Under the pieces are notes generated by a model. The model did not search any database, was not told the DNA's origin, and worked only from the letters and a program-made list of their open reading frames with translations. A DNA stretch of 64,000 nt, from contig NC_045140.1 in NCBI RefSeq assembly GCF_008831285.2, positions 4,443,528 through 4,507,527 of the forward strand, given 5' to 3'. The stretch comes from Nymphaea colorata (Eukaryota > Streptophyta > Magnoliopsida > Nymphaeales > Nymphaeaceae). Both the position numbers and the translations under genes were made by a program. Shown here piece by piece: positions 24,969 to 36,276 of this stretch (the stretch's first letter is position 1; each line of letters opens with the position of its first letter).

Positions 24969-27900
24969 ATGGAATCGACTTACAGAAGAAGCGGAGCAGG
25001 GTTCTACGAGGGGATCTACAGGCTCCTCATGCGCAGGAACTCCATCTATGTCACGTTTATTGTCGCCGGAGCCTTCTTTGGCGAACGGGTAACACCTCTT
25101 CCACCTTCTATCCTCTCCTCCCGCCAATACTTTCCTTCTTTTTTCCGTTACCTTTTGATCGATTTTCCGTATGCGAGTATTAGATGATGCTGTCGTTGTC
25201 GGCTGGTTGGGGGTGTTTGCCATAGTTTCACATCTGGGAACGTTGATAAAATGGCAGGATGGGCACTTATAATTTGTTATTTGCTCTTCTTCCCCTTTTC
25301 CCCTTAACTTTGGTTGTTGTGCTTTAACTCATTTGGATGATTACTTCTGTTTGTTTCGTGGACATAATGTGCCAATCGGCTCTTGTCCTTCTTTTCAATT
25401 CAGTATATATCATGTAGCTCTGGGAAAAGGGACGAATTGCTCTTGTTTGGTTTAAAGAGCTGGTCCTACGGTCGGTGTTAGGAATGTGGCTCTCTCACAC
25501 TCTCTTAACGCACCAAGAGAAGAGGAAAACAGAAGAAGAGAAAAGAAGAAGAGAAAGAGGAAGAAGACACAAAGATTTACGTGGTTTGGAGACAGCGTTC
25601 TCCTGTGTCTACGGCTGCCACACATAGCAGTTTTTCACTATCACAGAAGAATGCAGAATACAAGCAAACAAGGTGCCTTTATGAACATGGGATTAGGGCA
25701 AAACCGACAACACGAAAAAATGACATAAATGCCTTGCTAGTATGACTAGGGAAGAAATACAGAATACAAGCAAAAACGGTACCTTCATAAACATGGGATT
25801 AACGCTAAACCCACAATGCGAAAAAATGACATAGATGCCTTACAAGTATGACTAGGGAAGTCTATCAAGTATGTATCAGGCTCCACACTCCAACACTCGT
25901 TTAGCCTAAGAAGAAAAACAGGTGCTTGGAATGCTTCGCTTGCATACTTGCAGTAGCAGTTGTATATGTCTTAAGACATATTTCAGAAACAAAGTGTTTG
26001 TCTTATAAAAGATAGGTTTAAAGACTAGATCATATTGTTTTTTGTTTTAAACAAATAGATACTTCGCATATCAGCCAGTTCAATTTGGACTTAGCATGTC
26101 TAGATGCAGACATCCAGGAGAAATGATTTTCTTTTTCCCATATTTAAGCCAGCTTGAGCTGGAGCTGAGTTAGCTTGCCTCAGCTGAACTTGAAGTTGAA
26201 CGTTTCCAGCTTGAGTAGTATATGGTCCTTGATCACAGGGTAGGACTTCCTTTTTCCTGTCTTTTTTTCTTAAATTTTCATTGGTGGGTTAAGTTTGATC
26301 CATCAATATGAATTATGATGAACTTATCTTCTCACTGTGGTGATTTTGAGGGAATATATTTTGTGCCACCCACTAACTCTAGGAGACTCAAAGGACATGG
26401 TAAGTCGGAAGTTTCAAGTTTTGATGCAGTGCAGTTTGTTGATCGTACATTTTTTGGGACAAGAACTTTATGCTTCCATGATGCAAAGAAACTGAATTGC
26501 AGGTGTCTTGCATGGTGTAGCAAATAGATTTAGTTTGATTCCATATTTTGTAAACATCTTTTCTGATGCAGTGATCATTGTTGATATTCTTTTTCTGATG
26601 GTTATGCATAACTGTCTACATGTATGATTTCATTTTTTTTTCTTGTTGGTTTTACCTTGCTGGCCCCAGGGTTGTTGAAGTGTAAGTTATAACCATTTTA
26701 TGTTGAGATAGCATTGACAAGTTCTGAAGTGTTTGGCATGTAAGAAACTGAGTTCCAAATTATTTTCTTCCTTGTGTGAGTCATGGTTCCTTTACCCTTG
26801 GAATTCCCTTCCTACATCATGGAAAACACAGTTCTTGTGAGTGAAATTATGAATATACAAAACTTTCTTCAAAATGTGATTCTTGATAGCCGGGCTTCTA
26901 TAAGTTGGATCTTGTTAAATGATAACATTTAGGGGCCGTTCAATTACTTCAAATTTTAAATTCGTGGATCTAATGTGATATGCTTTCGCTAATGTGGCTA
27001 AAAATCAATGGTCAAATCCATGGTTCATTAAACTAAGGATCCTAGGTCAGACCTAGCATTGTCACATAAAACATATTTTTTTCAAAAAACACCAGTTTTG
27101 TACGTCAAAAATAGACAACCCGAAAAACCCACTTTTTTAGAAAAGATACCAAACAAAAAAAAATGCCAAAAAACACAAAAAATGCAATTTTTGTATTTTT
27201 TGTCATTTTTTCGTAGTTTTTATTTCTACATTTTATTTTTAGGATTTATTATTATTATTTTAAAACATGCTGAGGTTTTCCCAAGTTTTTTAACTTTGCT
27301 GTATTATTCCTAAGAAAAATCATGCCGTTTTAAAAATCATAAATGACTGTTTTTGACAATGGACATAAGATCTATGGTTGAAATGCTCGTCTTACCTTCA
27401 AAAAGGGTTGGGTTAAAATCGGAGCGGGAAATCTACAGTTCTCAAATCCTGAGGATTTTAAATCAGCGGCTATCAAGCGCCCCCTTAGTATTTTAGGTTA
27501 GTAAAAAATTATACTATAACTGTATTTTGTATTTGACATCCTAAAGTATTGTAACTTTCTCGTTGTTTTTATATATCTTAGTTTTTGTTATTTTTATTAT
27601 GGAGAATGGTCTTAGCCTCTTGGGCTATTTCAATTTTCAAGTTTTCAATCTATGAGGGTGGTCTCTGGGTAAGAGGCAAGTGGATTATTTGGTGGTCTGG
27701 CCTATTTGCGAGCCTCAGCTTTAGTTATTAAAAAAAGAAAAGCATTATATGGATGAGTTTCATATTACCAAACTTGGTTTGTGGTACCAAGTTCTGTCGT
27801 TATCCAAATAATTTCAGTACCTTGTTTAATTATGAAAGATGGGGTTTTACTGGATTTATTTTTTCTTTTATGCACCATCTTAGTTTTATTTTATGCAATA

Positions 27901-28584
27901 TGCATGCTGAGTTGCTATCTTGTGTAATTGTGTTTAATGCGTTCTGTGGAGTATGAATTTAATTATCTGATTATGTTTAACCACAGGAGTCTTCCAAGAT
28001 GCTCATCCTGTTTTTACATGTTTCTATTTCTGTCTTACATTAAACTTAATTTTTTTCAATCACGCTGCGATGTTCTTGCTTGTCTTTTTTGAGAAATTAA
28101 TTCGCTTGATGATTTGTTCTCCATTCCATTTTGAGTCGCCTTAGGTTGTATTATATTAGATTATGCATTTTTATATTTACCTCGTTTTCGAGCTACAATT
28201 CCATTGAGCTTTTACGGGAATGATCTTTCCTTTTTGGCATGCTTAAATTTTCTAAAACAAGTATATTGATGTCATTGCGTACTTCTGATTCAAAATAGCT
28301 CAACTGATTGTTTCTTTTCCATTTTCAGTGGGTACCTGTGGTTGTGGTACTGTGTTCTAAGTTCTAATTGAAATTTTTATGTTTTTTTACTCACATGTTT
28401 TTCTCTTTATCTTTCCTAACATGGGCTGCTGAAGAAGTTTAATTACTTTTTGCCATGAACTACAAGGCATTCTTCTTTCCATGCAGAACATTCATAAATT
28501 GGGTTAACTTGGATTGTTTCTCTTCATGCAGGCTGTGGACTATGGAGTCCATAAGTTGTGGGAATACAACAACGTTGGGGTATA

Positions 28585-28667
<83 letters not shown>

Positions 28668-29945
28668 CAATTCCACTTCTACCTGTTGGAAGTATATTAT
28701 ATGAACATAATTTTATGTGCTACTTGAGCATGATCTATATAGTGTTTAGATATTACTGTTGTTTATAAACTTTCCTGGAAGGCACCTTTCTATTTCTGCT
28801 CTTCCTTTTTATGTAGTTCAAAATTTCAAATATATTTTTTTATTGGTAAAAGTGTTACATGCACGTGATTATATGTGCTACTTGAGTATTATCCAGTTAC
28901 TGGGTTGGGAAGTGGTATTGTCCATACCCCATAGATATCCTGCTTCTGAGGGGCTTCATGTAGTTACCTTTCTATTTTGTGCTTTCTGCAAGACTTATCA
29001 TCCGGATTTTCTGCATTTTGTCCCATGTCAGACTGTCATCTAACTTGCAGAAATATCAATGTCTTCCTCTGCACCCTCTTTCGAAATTTAAATGCTCTAT
29101 GCATGCAGTATTTATTGCAAAAACTTAGAAGATTTGTTTCTGGTCTCCCTGACATAGATATTTAGCAAACTTCAATGTTCATTTGAATTGTCAATTTTGA
29201 ACAAGCCTAGAATGCGTTCATGCTTCAAAGTGGTACTTGTCATATTCTGTTGCCAACAATGTTTGTTATGTTAAAGTTTGTGGTCATGATCAATCATCTT
29301 AACATGTATCTGATTTTGGCCACGTGCTCACATGGAATCACAGATGCGTTAAAGCATTTGTCTGACATGATAGGTGGTTGTTGTTTATGTGGTTTTATTT
29401 AGGACCTCATCCTATGTGTTTGATTTCTGAGATTTTCTTTACATATCTAATTATTGTTGCTCCAATGGATCTTGCAAAACAGACTTGATGTTATGATTGA
29501 CATACGTTGATTGTCATGTGCTTCTTCAAGATGCATAGTGGTTAAGTCTGCCCAAGCATCCAAGTTATTGTCTCTATGCAACTAGGGAAATGGGTTCAAC
29601 CTGTCCCCTTCTGAGACTGGTTTTTCCTACCTGCCTTCTTCTTTCAGTCTTTCACGGACTTTTTTCTCACTCTTATTTTATTTACTTTTCAAGACCATCC
29701 TCTGGAAAAGAGACTTGAAAATCAGTCCCCAAATGGGACTGATTTTACTCTCATTTGCCATACAACTAGTGATTGTGCTCTTCTGCTTATCATCGTCTTT
29801 ACTCCTTTTAGGTCATTAGTAAATGCTCATTTTCAACCATTTCCCTCTTCCTTTATAACCTAAGCTGTCTAATTGTGGTTTTGTCCAATTGCAGAAAAGA
29901 TATGAGGACATCCCAGTCTTAGGAACCAGACAAAGTGAAGAATAA
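24969..29945 (+). CDS. QCR9: Mitochondrial cytochrome b-c1 complex (complex III) subunit 9, complete
   Basis: A small single-pass subunit of ubiquinol-cytochrome c reductase in the mitochondrial inner membrane, needed for complex III stability. Three exons in phase 0 (24969-25088, 28532-28579, 29895-29945) give 72 residues, the usual plant length of about 72. The N-terminus MESTYRRSGAGFYEGIYRLL is followed by MRRNSIYVTF and the membrane segment (about residues 24-38), then AVDYGVHKLWEYNNVG in exon 2 and KRYEDIPVLG ending in SEE in exon 3. All three parts match plant QCR9. The introns are 3443 and 1315 bp, so the gene is almost 5 kb for a 219-base CDS. Intron 1 holds an LTR-like element and a Tourist-like MITE. 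The intron 2 donor (GTATA) is followed directly by a (CT)10(AT)30 microsatellite. Confidence 0.95.
25476..25895. mobile_element. Solo-LTR-like element in QCR9 intron 1
   Basis: A 420 bp segment beginning TGTTAGG and ending TCCAACA, the short inverted ends typical of plant Ty1/copia and TRIM LTRs. Inside is a 106 bp tandem duplication (from 25654 and from 25760, sharing CAGAATACAAGCAAA, AACATGGGATTA and AAAAAATGACATA). The flanking 5-mers (GTCGG and CTCGT) match at only three positions, so the target-site duplication is not convincing. No internal region or second LTR is seen nearby. Confidence 0.5.
26932..27484. mobile_element. Tourist-like (PIF/Harbinger) MITE in QCR9 intron 1, with an AT-rich insert
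   Basis: Begins GGGGCCGTTCAATTACTTCA and ends TGAGGATTTTAAATCAGCGG then CTATCAAGCGCCCCC, flanked by TTA on both sides (26929-26931 and 27485-27487). A 3 bp TTA duplication with GGGGC...GCCCC ends fits Tourist MITEs. The centre (27060-27330) is copy 2 of the AT-rich family also seen in KU70 intron 14, suggesting nested insertion or a shared internal region. Confidence 0.55.
28585..28664. repeat. (CT)10(AT)30 compound microsatellite at a QCR9 splice donor
   Basis: Perfect (CT)10 at 28585-28604, then perfect (AT)30 at 28605-28664. It starts 6 bases after the exon 2/intron 2 border (exon ends 28579). Confidence 0.95.
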
Positions 29946-32486
29946 GATGTCTTCCTCTCATTTTGGTATGGTACTATTTTTGGGCGCGTCTCATGTTTCA
30001 CAAATAATTGACTGCCTGCTTAATGGGTCTGTAAGGCAACTTATTGCTCTGGCATTTTTTTTGCCTTTGGATGACATAATACAGCTAGTAAATTCTTGAA
30101 GTTGTTTGTAATCCCTGCTGCGATGGCCAAATTTGTGGTAATCATGCATGTTTCTGTTTATGCTAATAAGTTCCTATATGGAGATTGTTCTTACAGCACA
30201 TAGTTGCTATCTTCAATGTGCATATTTATGAAAAGTATCTTGGCTCCCCACCTTTTAACTCAGTGGTGGAGTAAACGCCAAAATTGATCCTGCAGTGTTT
30301 TTTATGATGTAGTAGTTGATCTTGCCGGGATCGAAGGCTACTGCACATGCAAACCTGAAAACGTCACAGTATGGCGAGATTTAGATATGAAGTTACTGTA
30401 AATCTTCCGCACTTGTACAGCAGATATTAAAATCAAAGGAAGCTGGGAGGAGCCTGCTTGGAGAACCTTAGTTGCTGACAAGTGAAACCATATTAATAAT
30501 GCAAATAAGGAAAAAAAAAGAGAAATAAAGTTCTCAAAAAAAGGTGATCTCTAAGATTTTTTGAAAACAAAATGGTGAGCCAGGATTCCCATATTCGAGG
30601 ATTAGGGTTAATTGCTGATCAGAGGTCTCGGTTCCTAGGAATCGTGACTCCTGTGGAGTCATTTGTAGGAGCTATGATCTGAACAAGTGGAATTTGCGAA
30701 TAACTAGATAGAGTGATTTTGAGAAAAAAAAAAAATTAAGTGCGTTGGTGCGTTCTCATTACATCGAACGCAATGTATTGCAACGCATGAAAGAAAAGGC
30801 AAGTCTGACTGGGCTAAGATCAATTTATTGGGTTCTTTGTCTATGTTTGGATATTATTTTGTGTATATTTGCAAGAAAACAAATGAAAAAGAAACGAGAG
30901 GAAAAGTTGGTGACAGATGGGAGAAAAAAATGAGTTGGAAAAGTCAGTCCCATTAGAATCTATATATATATATATGTGTGTGTGTGTGCATTGGGGTGTG
31001 TGTGCAACCACATGCATATATTCCACCCGTTGGCTGGGTGAAGTTTTTGATGGCTTAATTTCGAGAGTTGGTTACCAAAGGGAAATGGATGAACGCATTA
31101 TCTTTATAAAAAGGGGATTACTTCTTATAATTCATTTCCGACTTATAAGCAAAAGGTAACATCGACTTTGCAAACCGGTCGCCGACATTCATACTATTTT
31201 GAAATTCCGTTTGTTTTTAACTTAAACGATATGAGCAGCTTGTCTTATTCATGTACCTAACAGTATGGGGTTCGCGTCATTCTATTAGTTCAGCTCACTC
31301 TCTCTTTCCAGGTTCTTGTGTCATTTCATAGAGCCAAGAGATATTTAACTTGACAAATTTAATAAGCACTGATCTTGTTACACTGCAATAAAAAGGCAGT
31401 GACAAGTTCTTGATGCCAATGAGACGGATGAATTTGTATGGGAGTGAACGTCATTTTATGCAAGTCGAGTCTTTGGCGAGCAGCTTGAACCGTTGTCCTC
31501 TGTAAATATCTCCCTTCCTGGTCTTGTGACCGATTTCAGATGAGAGACACCACATTAAATGTTTACGTGTGGATGCCAATGGAACAGATTCAAATAAAAT
31601 TTATCCTTAACTATACTTTTAATCATATCTATTTTTTCATATATTTACATATTTGGGTTCAAATATAACCAAATATACATCATATTTGAATCTGAATCTG
31701 GTCTGATCTCTTACTTAAATATTACATTTTTTCCTTGTCCAAATTTTTCGGAATAGTTTAGCTGGATATCCAATCCTTGACATCCCTAGTTTCACGTTGC
31801 CCGCTTCATTCAATTTGAAGAACAATTGAATAGTTATAAAATGAGCGGTTAACTTGGGTACAAGATCAATGGGAGAACGTAGATCTTCTAGCCAAAACAT
31901 AATACTGAGTATGATTGGACTGAATAAAAAGTAGGACTCTGCTTCCTGTTGCTTATCCTTTTTGCCCAATACTTGTTTTATTGACCAGCAGAGCATAAGA
32001 TATGTCCCTGAGATGCACACATCCCAATCCTAAAGCCAGGTCTACCATTGCCAGGCTAATCTTCAACAGCCAAGCTCCATGTTTTCAGTTCATTTGGCAA
32101 CCCAAGTTGGTAGGCTCGTGTAGGATTTTTACTTTTCTTGACTGCAGGAGATCTTGTCCCACTCAAATTCACTGTGTCATTAGATTATCTAAATGCAGGT
32201 TGTTTACGAGCCTAATAGCTAATATGAAATGCCATTAGTCTACAAGGTCAGTTCCTACTTTAATTATCTTCTTTTGATGTAGAACAGATGTGATGACTAA
32301 GAGTGGATGAGTCATTTAATCATCTAGTAACAATTCAATGGTGTACACCATTAAATATAACAATTGGTTTGTCTGAATACCTGATATTAAGAGGTAGCTC
32401 ATCAAAAGATAACTTCCTTCCCTGACATCATACTAATTCACTGTTATTTGTGAACTTTTGCTTTTACATTATAGAGTGGCTGTCTC

Positions 32487-32640
32487 AAGGGTGGAGCTAG
32501 AAAATTCTGGTTAAGAGGCACTAGGTATAAAGTAAAATTTTAAGGGGTTCCAATATGTAAATGAGAAAAATTGCTTAAAAATATTAATATAAAAATATGA
32601 AGTCCTTTGGGTTTCATGTGGGAAATTGCCCATAATCATA
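32487..32640. mobile_element. Truncated GGTGGAGC MITE-family copy
   Basis: Begins CAAGGGTGGAGCTAGAAAAT and runs through TCTGGTTAAGAGGCACTAGG and AAATTTTAAGGGG to GTGGGAAATTGCCCAT. The first 80 bp are very close to the copy at 33945-34125; the far terminus is missing. Confidence 0.5.
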
Positions 32641-32865
32641 AGAAGACGAGAGCTTTAGTTTCCTTAAATCTTTCTTAAATATTTTTCATGCTTTTTGGTT
32701 GAATTTGAACATATAAATGTATCCAACATGGTTCATTTTAGTAACAAACCTTTGAATCATTCAATTACAATACGTGGCCGAGCATTTGATGAGGGCGATC
32801 AGACTTTGATTTCATGGTGAGGAACAACTTTTGATGTGCCATTGATTCCTTCTCCCTTGGTTTAC

Positions 32866-33250
32866 AGAAAACACGTTTTTTTGAAAAAAAAAAAAAGTGA
32901 AAAGGACACGATAAATTAATGTCCGTTTAAAACTAAAAAAACGTGTTTTTTTTAAAAAACGTTAAAACAAAAAAAACACATTTTTAATGCGTTTTTTGCA
33001 TTTTTTTCTTCCTTTTTTATTTTTCTCAGTTTTTTTAATACCAAACAGTTTTTTTTCATTTTCTATTTTTTATTTATTACAAATTTACTTATCGCGTGAT
33101 GTTTGTGCTATTAGTTTCTCACTTATTTTATTTCCCCCTCATTTTTAGTTTTTTAAAATTTTTAAAATTTTACCATATTTTTTGCTTGTTTTTCTCTTTT
33201 TTCAAGCTCGCTATATTATATATGAAAAAAACTTCACCATTTAAAATTCC
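32866..33250. mobile_element. AT-rich dispersed element (copy 3 of 3)
   Basis: Shares the left block (ACAGAAAACACG, A-rich with AAAAACG / TTTTTGC repeats) and right block (TTTTTAAAATTTTACCATAT, CTCGCTATATTATATATGAA, CACCATTTAAA) with the copies in KU70 intron 14 and QCR9 intron 1. Confidence 0.4.
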
Positions 33251-33944
33251 AAGATGTAAAACTCCAAGATGTTATTTATCATTATGGTTTACAACATACC
33301 CTTCATGGAGGCACCATTTGCATTTTGAGAAGAACAGCATTCATTGGAATCAAATTAAGAACATGTTATCAACACGACTCTGAGGTGGACCAACTATACT
33401 ATTCCCCCTAATAGTGTCTGAAGGTGAATAGTAATCATCCGATTGGAAAGAGCGATACTCGTGAGAAAGGTGTCACTGTAATTACGGGTTTTCTTCTTTT
33501 TCGTTTTTGTGGGGAGGCACCATAATCAAACCAAATATTTTTTTCTCTCCACAATTGAAGCCATGAGATCTACCAAACCCATATGGGCGAATGGTAAGTA
33601 GTGAAATGACATACCGTATCTTGGGTTGCCAATTGGTCAGACTTGAGACAGCTAAATGCATTAGTTGTCGGAGTCGAAATCAGATCTGGTACAACGGAAA
33701 ATGACAAGATTTTGAAATAAGAAGTCGACCATTTGCAGCCCAAGTTGCGCCACAACCACAAGAGGCTCAACAATCATGCTGTCAACAGCGGCTGCCCATA
33801 TCTTCTGCACATGCATGTCAGTGTATGTGTGCGCAAGCATCATAGAGCACACACTATTACAAGAGAGAAGACAGAATTCTGTGTGTGCGGGTACATATTA
33901 ATGCCTATACTGTTGATAATTGTTAGTACTATCGGCGAGACTGT

Positions 33945-34125
33945 CAGGGGGGTGGAGACAAAAAATTCTGGTCTAGAGGCACTAGTTATAAAACTGTAAA
34001 ATTTTAAAGAACATCAATATGTAAATGATAAAGATTATCATGAAATACCAGTGTGAAAATAAGCATTTTTTGTTGGTCTGTGTGGGCAATTGCCCACACA
34101 ATGCACACACCTGACTCCGCTCCTG
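33945..34125. mobile_element. CAGGGG...CTCCTG MITE-family copy with both ends
   Basis: Begins CAGGGGGGTGGAGAC and ends CTGACTCCGCTCCTG, imperfect inverted ends. Near the right end is a perfect palindrome, GTGTGGGCAATTGCCCACAC (34079-34098). 181 bp; no clear target-site duplication. Confidence 0.55.
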
Positions 34126-34705
34126 ACCACTGCAATTTGCTTGTAAGTATAAAGAGACCGATAGATATGATGGCAGTGTTCCTCTTTCTGCCTTCATCAC
34201 TTACGGCTCATTTTCTAATCTGACCTGCAGTATGTGATCTTGAAGATATTTTAAAACGAAGATGGGATGGAATGAAATTATATGAATTTTGTACAATTAT
34301 CATTTTTTCTCCCTGAATTTCAACAGCTCGTGACTAATCATCATATGAGGAAGCTAGAAATACATCCTCTTGTTCCCGATGCTCCGATGAGATTTTGTGA
34401 CCTCATATCTAAGAACCTAGAAATACATTCTTAGATCAGGTTTTTTGGGAACTTGGATAAAATTTTCTGACTACCTTGAGAAACTTTAAATTTAAAATTT
34501 CAATCCTGATAAATCCTATAAGCACATCCAAGCAAACAGATCTGAGAGTGGGTTTCCATGTGGGAAATCCTGCACTACATTGCATCAGATCTGTTCTTGA
34601 TATAGTAAGCCCAAAAACTCCTAGTCAAAGGATCCAATCACTAACATGAGTTACCTTCTAAGACATCCGATAAAATTGAAACGATACACTAACATCAGTC
34701 AGGAA

Positions 34706-34951
34706 CTACTTCATTTTATAAAAGAAAACTAGTTGCAAGTTCATATCTCTGTTGTCTGGGAGTTTCCAGAAAGACTCGTGGAATTTCCAGTCATCTTTCT
34801 TCCACTCTCCTGCCTGAAGCAATTCAAGTTTTATCTTGGTGCTACAAGCCACAGGGTTCGCTCGTCCATTGACATTATAATCGAAATAAAACCCTTTAAT
34901 GACGATTCGCCATGTTTTCACCCAAATGCCATTTCGCCTTTCAATTTCTGC
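34706..34951 (-). other. Exon-like open frame, unassigned
   Basis: An 81-codon open frame ending in TAG at 34706. It lies after an in-frame stop (TGA at 34952-34954) that overlaps a possible splice acceptor (TTGAGCAG), so it could be a terminal exon. Its composition looks protein-like: IERRNGIWVKTWRIV, GFYFDYNVNGRANP, KIKLELLQAGEWKKDDWKF, HESFWKLPDN, rich in Trp, Lys and aromatic residues with balanced charge. I do not recognise the family and found no partner exon. It could be the 3' end of a gene, an exon fragment, or chance. Confidence 0.3.
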
Positions 34952-36276
34952 TCAATACATTGCCAAGCAGATAAAGCAGTTCAGTTACTACTATCCCTCC
35001 TCAAAGGATGCAGACACCAAGACGAGCAATCACGGGCACTTAATGAACTTCTGCCAAGAATCATGTGGTTTCCAGCTGAGGGTCAGAAGTGTGGGGGTGT
35101 AATGAAAAATTTACTGCTATGCATGTCAAGCATTTTTCATGAAGCTACATGTCGCATGGCTAGGTTGTCCTACACATCTTACAGCAAAATCTCACTCACT
35201 CTAGGCTCTATTGCCTATGCAACTCAAATCCAGAGGCAACATGAGACAACATGCTTCTTGGATCAGGTGCCGACAATCAAACACCTCATGTCACTCGCCC
35301 AGTAGTGCTGGGCTCTAAATTGGCTTGTTCATGTTCCTGGTCATATTTGAATACAAATAGCACTAATCTGATATTAAACAGAACTTATTGTGCACTTTCA
35401 TGGCAGAATTATACCTGTCACTTTCCACAATAGCAGATGGAACTGAAGTATTAAGGAAACCCATGTAAATAACTGTGAACAAATAGCAACAAATCTTAGA
35501 GATGCCTAGTAATGTCAAGCATGCCATCAAAATAAGAATGTGCTGGAATAACAATCACAATATTTTGAAGGTTGATTTATTTGTCAGCCATATACAGAGA
35601 AATAATCATGAAAGCAATTATGAGTACTGTATCAATAGATATCTGCATCTAATTGAGCAATGGAAGGCTTTGATAATGGGAAAACAAATTTGAATCAATT
35701 AAATGTAAAGTCCATTTATAGAAGGCACAGACAACAAAGAAAGTAGACATCTGCACAAATAAACATAAGGTACTTATTTCCCTAGCAGGGCTCCAGACAA
35801 CCCCTTACCTCATCTAAATACATGCGACTATACAAACAAATCAAAGGTCCCGAACAGAAATTTACTCATTTTGGGATTCACTGCACCAGGAGTCCTTAAG
35901 GCTCGAACCAAAGCACACGCACAAATAAACTCAACTCCACATATTCACAAGTTAAAATTGCCTTCCACATAGTACTATGCCTGCACATGTCTAGCAACTA
36001 ACCATTTAATATCACCTCGGGCATTCCATTATCCATCCTCCTCCTGTCTCTTCCTTCTTCCTGTCTATCAGAACATGCATAAAAAAAATCCTTCCCCATC
36101 TTCAAAAAATTCATTCTTCCATGTAAACAAATCCCAACTAATCTGTACTCTAATGCAAGCATGCCACAGAAGATTACAATCTGCTAAACCAAATTTTTCT
36201 GAGACTTCGTCTTTAACGGAAAGGGAGACCTGTGTCTATGGTTGCTCAATCTTAACTGATCGAGTGGCTGAAGTAC

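Larger units (their letters stand above)
29946..36276. other. Intergenic region between QCR9 and the DUF538 gene
   Basis: About 6.3 kb. The left end is the QCR9 3' UTR. It contains an (AT)n(GT)n tract at 30960-30990, MITE-family copies at 32487-32640 and 33945-34125, copy 3 of the AT-rich family at 32866-33250, and an exon-like frame at 34706-34951 (own entry). The right end, which runs into the DUF538 stop, should contain that gene's 3' UTR. Nothing else is recognised. Confidence 0.6.

Noticed and set aside
28455..28727. 90-codon frame ending in Ile-Tyr repeats
   Set aside because: Only the 48 bases of QCR9 exon 2 are real, and they are read in another context; the repeats are the (CT)(AT) microsatellite.
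34733..35305. 190-codon plus-strand frame
   Set aside because: No motif or bias; part of it is antisense to a more protein-like minus frame. Not enough support for a gene.
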